The notes below the pieces were generated by a model. It saw only the letters and a program-made list of their open reading frames with translations. It ran no database searches and was not told the origin of the DNA. The translations under genes and the position numbers were made by a program. From Oxalicibacterium flavum (GTDB lineage: Bacteria > Pseudomonadota > Gammaproteobacteria > Burkholderiales > Burkholderiaceae_D): DNA of 64,000 nucleotides. Positions 61,836 through 64,000 of the stretch are shown piece after piece; position 1 is the stretch's first letter, and each line of letters starts with the position of its first letter. The stretch spans positions 620,001-684,000 of the forward strand of contig NZ_BMCG01000002.1 of NCBI RefSeq assembly GCF_014635065.1, in the 5' to 3' direction.

Positions 61836-62438
61836 TCAGGACTGCTGCGGCTTGAAGCGGATGAAGCGGTAGAGATAGATGCCGATGATCAGCAGCATGA
61901 CCGACTTGGAAATCGGATCGATCCATTCCTCGATCAGCTCGTACTGCGACTCCAGCACATAGCCGGCAAAGGCAAGAAACGCCGTCCACAGCAGCGAGCC
62001 GACCGTCGAGAAGAACAGGAACGGCAGCATGCGCATGCGGACGATACCGGCCGGCACCGAGATCAGCGTGCGCACCGCCGGCACCAGACGGCCAAAGAAG
62101 ACGGCGCTGATGCCGTAGCGCGCAAACCAGTCGGAAGCCTGGTCGATATCGGCCGGCGTCATCGTCAGCCAGCGACCGTGCCGCGCGGCAATTGCCTTCA
62201 GGCGATCCTTGCCGAACAGCAGACCGGCGTAATACCAGGGCAAAGCGCCGACCACCGAACCGGCGGTACCGGCCAGAATCACCATGATCATGTCCATGTC
62301 GCCGCGCGCGGCGGCAAAGCCGGCCAGCGGCATGATCAGCTCAGACGGGATCGGCGGAAAAATGTTTTCCGCCAGCATCAGCAGGAAGACTCCGAGGTAG
62401 CCGGCCTGGGCGGCCATATCGACGATTTCATTGAACAA
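61836..62438 (-). CDS. DedA-family membrane protein, TTG start
   Basis: A 200-residue membrane protein with hydrophobic segments near 15-35, 50-75, 140-160 and 175-195. The DedA motifs are LAENIFPPIPSELIMPLAGF near the N-terminus and FFGRLVPAVRTLISVPAGIV in the middle, with the conserved Glu and Arg residues. DedA proteins are undecaprenyl-phosphate or lipid transporters/scramblases. The start is TTG at 62438 because GGAG lies seven bases upstream, and the frame has no earlier ATG. Confidence 0.92.
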   Translation of the reverse strand: MFNEIVDMAAQAGYLGVFLLMLAENIFPPIPSELIMPLAGFAAARGDMDMIMVILAGTAGSVVGALPWYYAGLLFGKDRLKAIAARHGRWLTMTPADIDQASDWFARYGISAVFFGRLVPAVRTLISVPAGIVRMRMLPFLFFSTVGSLLWTAFLAFAGYVLESQYELIEEWIDPISKSVMLLIIGIYLYRFIRFKPQQS

Positions 62439-62584
62439 TTGGGTGCTCCATCAGATAGGCAGGCCATTCGCGGCCTGTTGCATGGGTGTCATTATTGCGC
62501 CAAACGATCAGAAGCGCGGAGTAGGGAAAGGTTCATTTTGCGAGCAGCGTTGTTTGGGCGACGGATCTTCGAACAAACTCAGCG

Positions 62585-62696
62585 CTGGATTCCCGCCTGC
62601 GCGGGAATGACGGAGCGTATAGAACTTATTCAGGGCTTTGCCAAGTCAGCCGTCGGTAACTTAAAACCCGTCATTCCCGCGCAGGCGGGAATCCAG
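62585..62696. repeat. Pair of dRS3-like repeats, inverted, between dedA and ppx
   Basis: Two 29-base copies face away from each other: 62585-62613 (begins CTGGATTCCCGCC) and 62668-62696 (begins CCGTCATTCCCGC), with 54 bases between. Both have the ATTCCC-N8-GGGAAT core. The rest of the 300-base gap between ppx and dedA shows no gene. Confidence 0.9.
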
Positions 62697-62738
62697 AGGC
62701 ATCACCTATCACCGTAGCGTTCAAGACCATCGCCGCAA

Positions 62739-64000
62739 CTAACTCCCCAACCGAATCGAAAAGTCGATTCCGACCTCGCCCCACGCATCCTTTTCCTTCT
62801 CGATCCAGTAGGCCACGGTCGGATGATCGCGCACCCAGGCGCGACGCAGTTCGAGTTCGATGCGGTTCTTCATCCTGATGCGCACCGCTCCCGGATCGGC
62901 GGCCACATCGATGCGCGCATGCATGAACATGGCCGCCAGCCTCAGCGCCAGCACGGCCTTGGCAAACCCCGGATCGGACAGATTGTCCGTCACCTTGCGC
63001 AGATTGCCCTTCTGCGCCAGCACCAGACGGCTCATGGCGCGCTGCTCGCGCGTGGTGAAACCGGGCAGATCCGCATTCTCGATCATGTAGGCCGCATGCT
63101 TGTGAAAGCCGCTGTGCGAGACGATCAGGCCGATCTCGTGCAGCAGCGCGCTCCAGTACAGCAACCGGTTGTACTTGTCGTCCGCAGGCTTCAGCAGCGA
63201 CAGCATGATGCCGGCGATCTGCGCAGTACGGTCGGCCCGCTGTTCATCGACACGGAAACGCCGCTGGAACTCGCGTACCGATTCCTCGCGGCGATCGCGC
63301 TGCATGGCACGCAACTGCAGGTCGCGCAGCACGCCCAGACGCAGGCCGGCCTCGACCGGCTTCACCTCGCGGATGCCGAACTCGTGCATGGCGCCGATCA
63401 GGATCGCCAGGCCGCCGGCAATGCTGGTGCTGCGATCGGCCTTCATGCCCGCCAGATCGATGCGTTCGGCGTGGCCGAAGGCGATCAGTCTGTGCCGCAG
63501 CGCTTCGAGGCTCTTGAGCGTCATGCGGCCGTCGCCGAGCGCATTGCGCGCGATCGCCTCGCCAATCGCACGCGCGGTGCCGGAAGAACCATAAGCCTGC
63601 GTCCAGAGACTTCTATCGTATTCGGGCGCGATGTCCTCGAAGCGCGAGCGCGCCGACAGGATCGCCGCCTCGAAGGCCTCGGCCGTGATGCGCCCGTCGC
63701 CGAAGAAACCGGCGTTCTGCGGCACGGTGCCGATGCTGAAGGATTCGACCTTGAGGATTTCGAAGCCGCGCCCGAGCACTACCTCGGTGGAACCGCCGCC
63801 GATGTCGATCACGAGCCGCCCTTCGTCCGGCGGCAGCACGCTGGCCACGCCCATGTAGATCAGGCGGCCTTCTTCCTCGCCGGAAATGATCTCGATCGGA
63901 TAGCCGATGGCGGCCTCGGCCGCTGGCAGGAACTGCGCGGCATTTCTCGCGATGCGAATGGTATTGGTGGCGACCACGCGCGCGGCGTTGAGCGGATAGG
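62739..64000 (-). CDS. ppx: Exopolyphosphatase (Ppx/GppA family), 5' end cut by window edge
   Basis: The frame enters from the right edge with YPLNAARVVATNTIRIARNA and gives about 420 residues to the stop. It lacks only the N-terminal phosphate-1 loop. GRLVIDIGGGSTEVVLGRGF is the phosphate-2 loop of the actin-like fold; YGSSGTARAIGEAI and GLAILIGAMHEFGI follow. The C-terminal HD-like helical part has LLYWSALLHEIGLIVSHSGF. It degrades polyphosphate or pppGpp. It is the natural partner of ppk, although plcP, sixA and other genes lie between. Confidence 0.94.
   Translation of the reverse strand, partial: YPLNAARVVATNTIRIARNAAQFLPAAEAAIGYPIEIISGEEEGRLIYMGVASVLPPDEGRLVIDIGGGSTEVVLGRGFEILKVESFSIGTVPQNAGFFGDGRITAEAFEAAILSARSRFEDIAPEYDRSLWTQAYGSSGTARAIGEAIARNALGDGRMTLKSLEALRHRLIAFGHAERIDLAGMKADRSTSIAGGLAILIGAMHEFGIREVKPVEAGLRLGVLRDLQLRAMQRDRREESVREFQRRFRVDEQRADRTAQIAGIMLSLLKPADDKYNRLLYWSALLHEIGLIVSHSGFHKHAAYMIENADLPGFTTREQRAMSRLVLAQKGNLRKVTDNLSDPGFAKAVLALRLAAMFMHARIDVAADPGAVRIRMKNRIELELRRAWVRDHPTVAYWIEKEKDAWGEVGIDFSIRLGS

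Overview
The window looks like a chromosomal segment of a betaproteobacterium, most likely Burkholderiales and perhaps Oxalobacteraceae. This is inferred from the housekeeping order carA-carB-greA-DUF4149, yhbY and rlmE-ftsH-folP-glmM, the Methylobacillus-style eps/exosortase-B operon and the pst-pho-ppk-ppx neighbourhood. No rRNA, CRISPR array, transposase or prophage gene is visible. Most of the window is GC-rich; about 37-44 kb is clearly AT-richer.

Region 1 (1-11.6 kb, minus strand) is an exopolysaccharide operon read epsL, epsB, epsD, epsE, epsF, epsG, xrtB, epsI, a polymerase/ligase-like membrane protein, a GT4 glycosyltransferase and a GT25 glycosyltransferase cut by the left edge. Together they would start a lipid-linked glycan, control chain length, polymerise and export it, alongside an exosortase that processes PEP-CTERM proteins. 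Region 2 (11.8-26.7 kb) is housekeeping: tRNA-Pro with its own promoter and terminator, glmM, folP, ftsH, rlmE, yhbY, a DUF4149 protein, greA, carB, carA, then a GlcG-like protein, an NlpC/P60 hydrolase, a patatin-like lipoprotein and an iron-binding protein behind a Fur-box-like site.

Region 3 (26.8-46.7 kb, minus strand) is a surface-polysaccharide locus. It can make dTDP-L-rhamnose (rfbBACD), GDP-mannose and GDP-D-rhamnose (manC, gmd, rmd) and UDP-glucuronate (ugd). It carries a Wzx flippase with a polyprenyl-phosphate sugar transferase, and also a Wzm/Wzt ABC exporter with several GT4 enzymes, two methyltransferases and a small coiled-coil protein. It therefore appears to combine two export routes; the ABC half is AT-rich and resembles the D-rhamnan (A-band) logic of Pseudomonas.

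Region 4 (46.9-64 kb) is a phosphate-response region: phoR, phoB, phoU, pstB, pstA, pstC, pstS on the minus strand, and divergent ppk-sixA on the plus strand. Pho boxes lie between pstS and ppk. Next comes olsB-plcP-agt, three genes for replacing phospholipids with ornithine lipids and glycolipids, preceded by three Pho half-sites at exact 11-base spacing. A histone-H1-like protein with a C-terminal ribbon-helix-helix domain, an orphan amino-acid-type binding protein, a DedA protein and ppx (cut by the right edge) finish the window. Paired dRS3-like repeats (ATTCCC-N8-GGGAAT) lie in three intergenic gaps of this region.

The most interesting items are the Pho-controlled lipid-remodelling operon, the methyltransferase/coiled-coil pair next to Wzm/Wzt (possibly a split WbdD-like chain terminator), the histone-tail/RHH protein, the EpsG kinase with degenerate nucleotide motifs, and the paired dRS3-like repeats.
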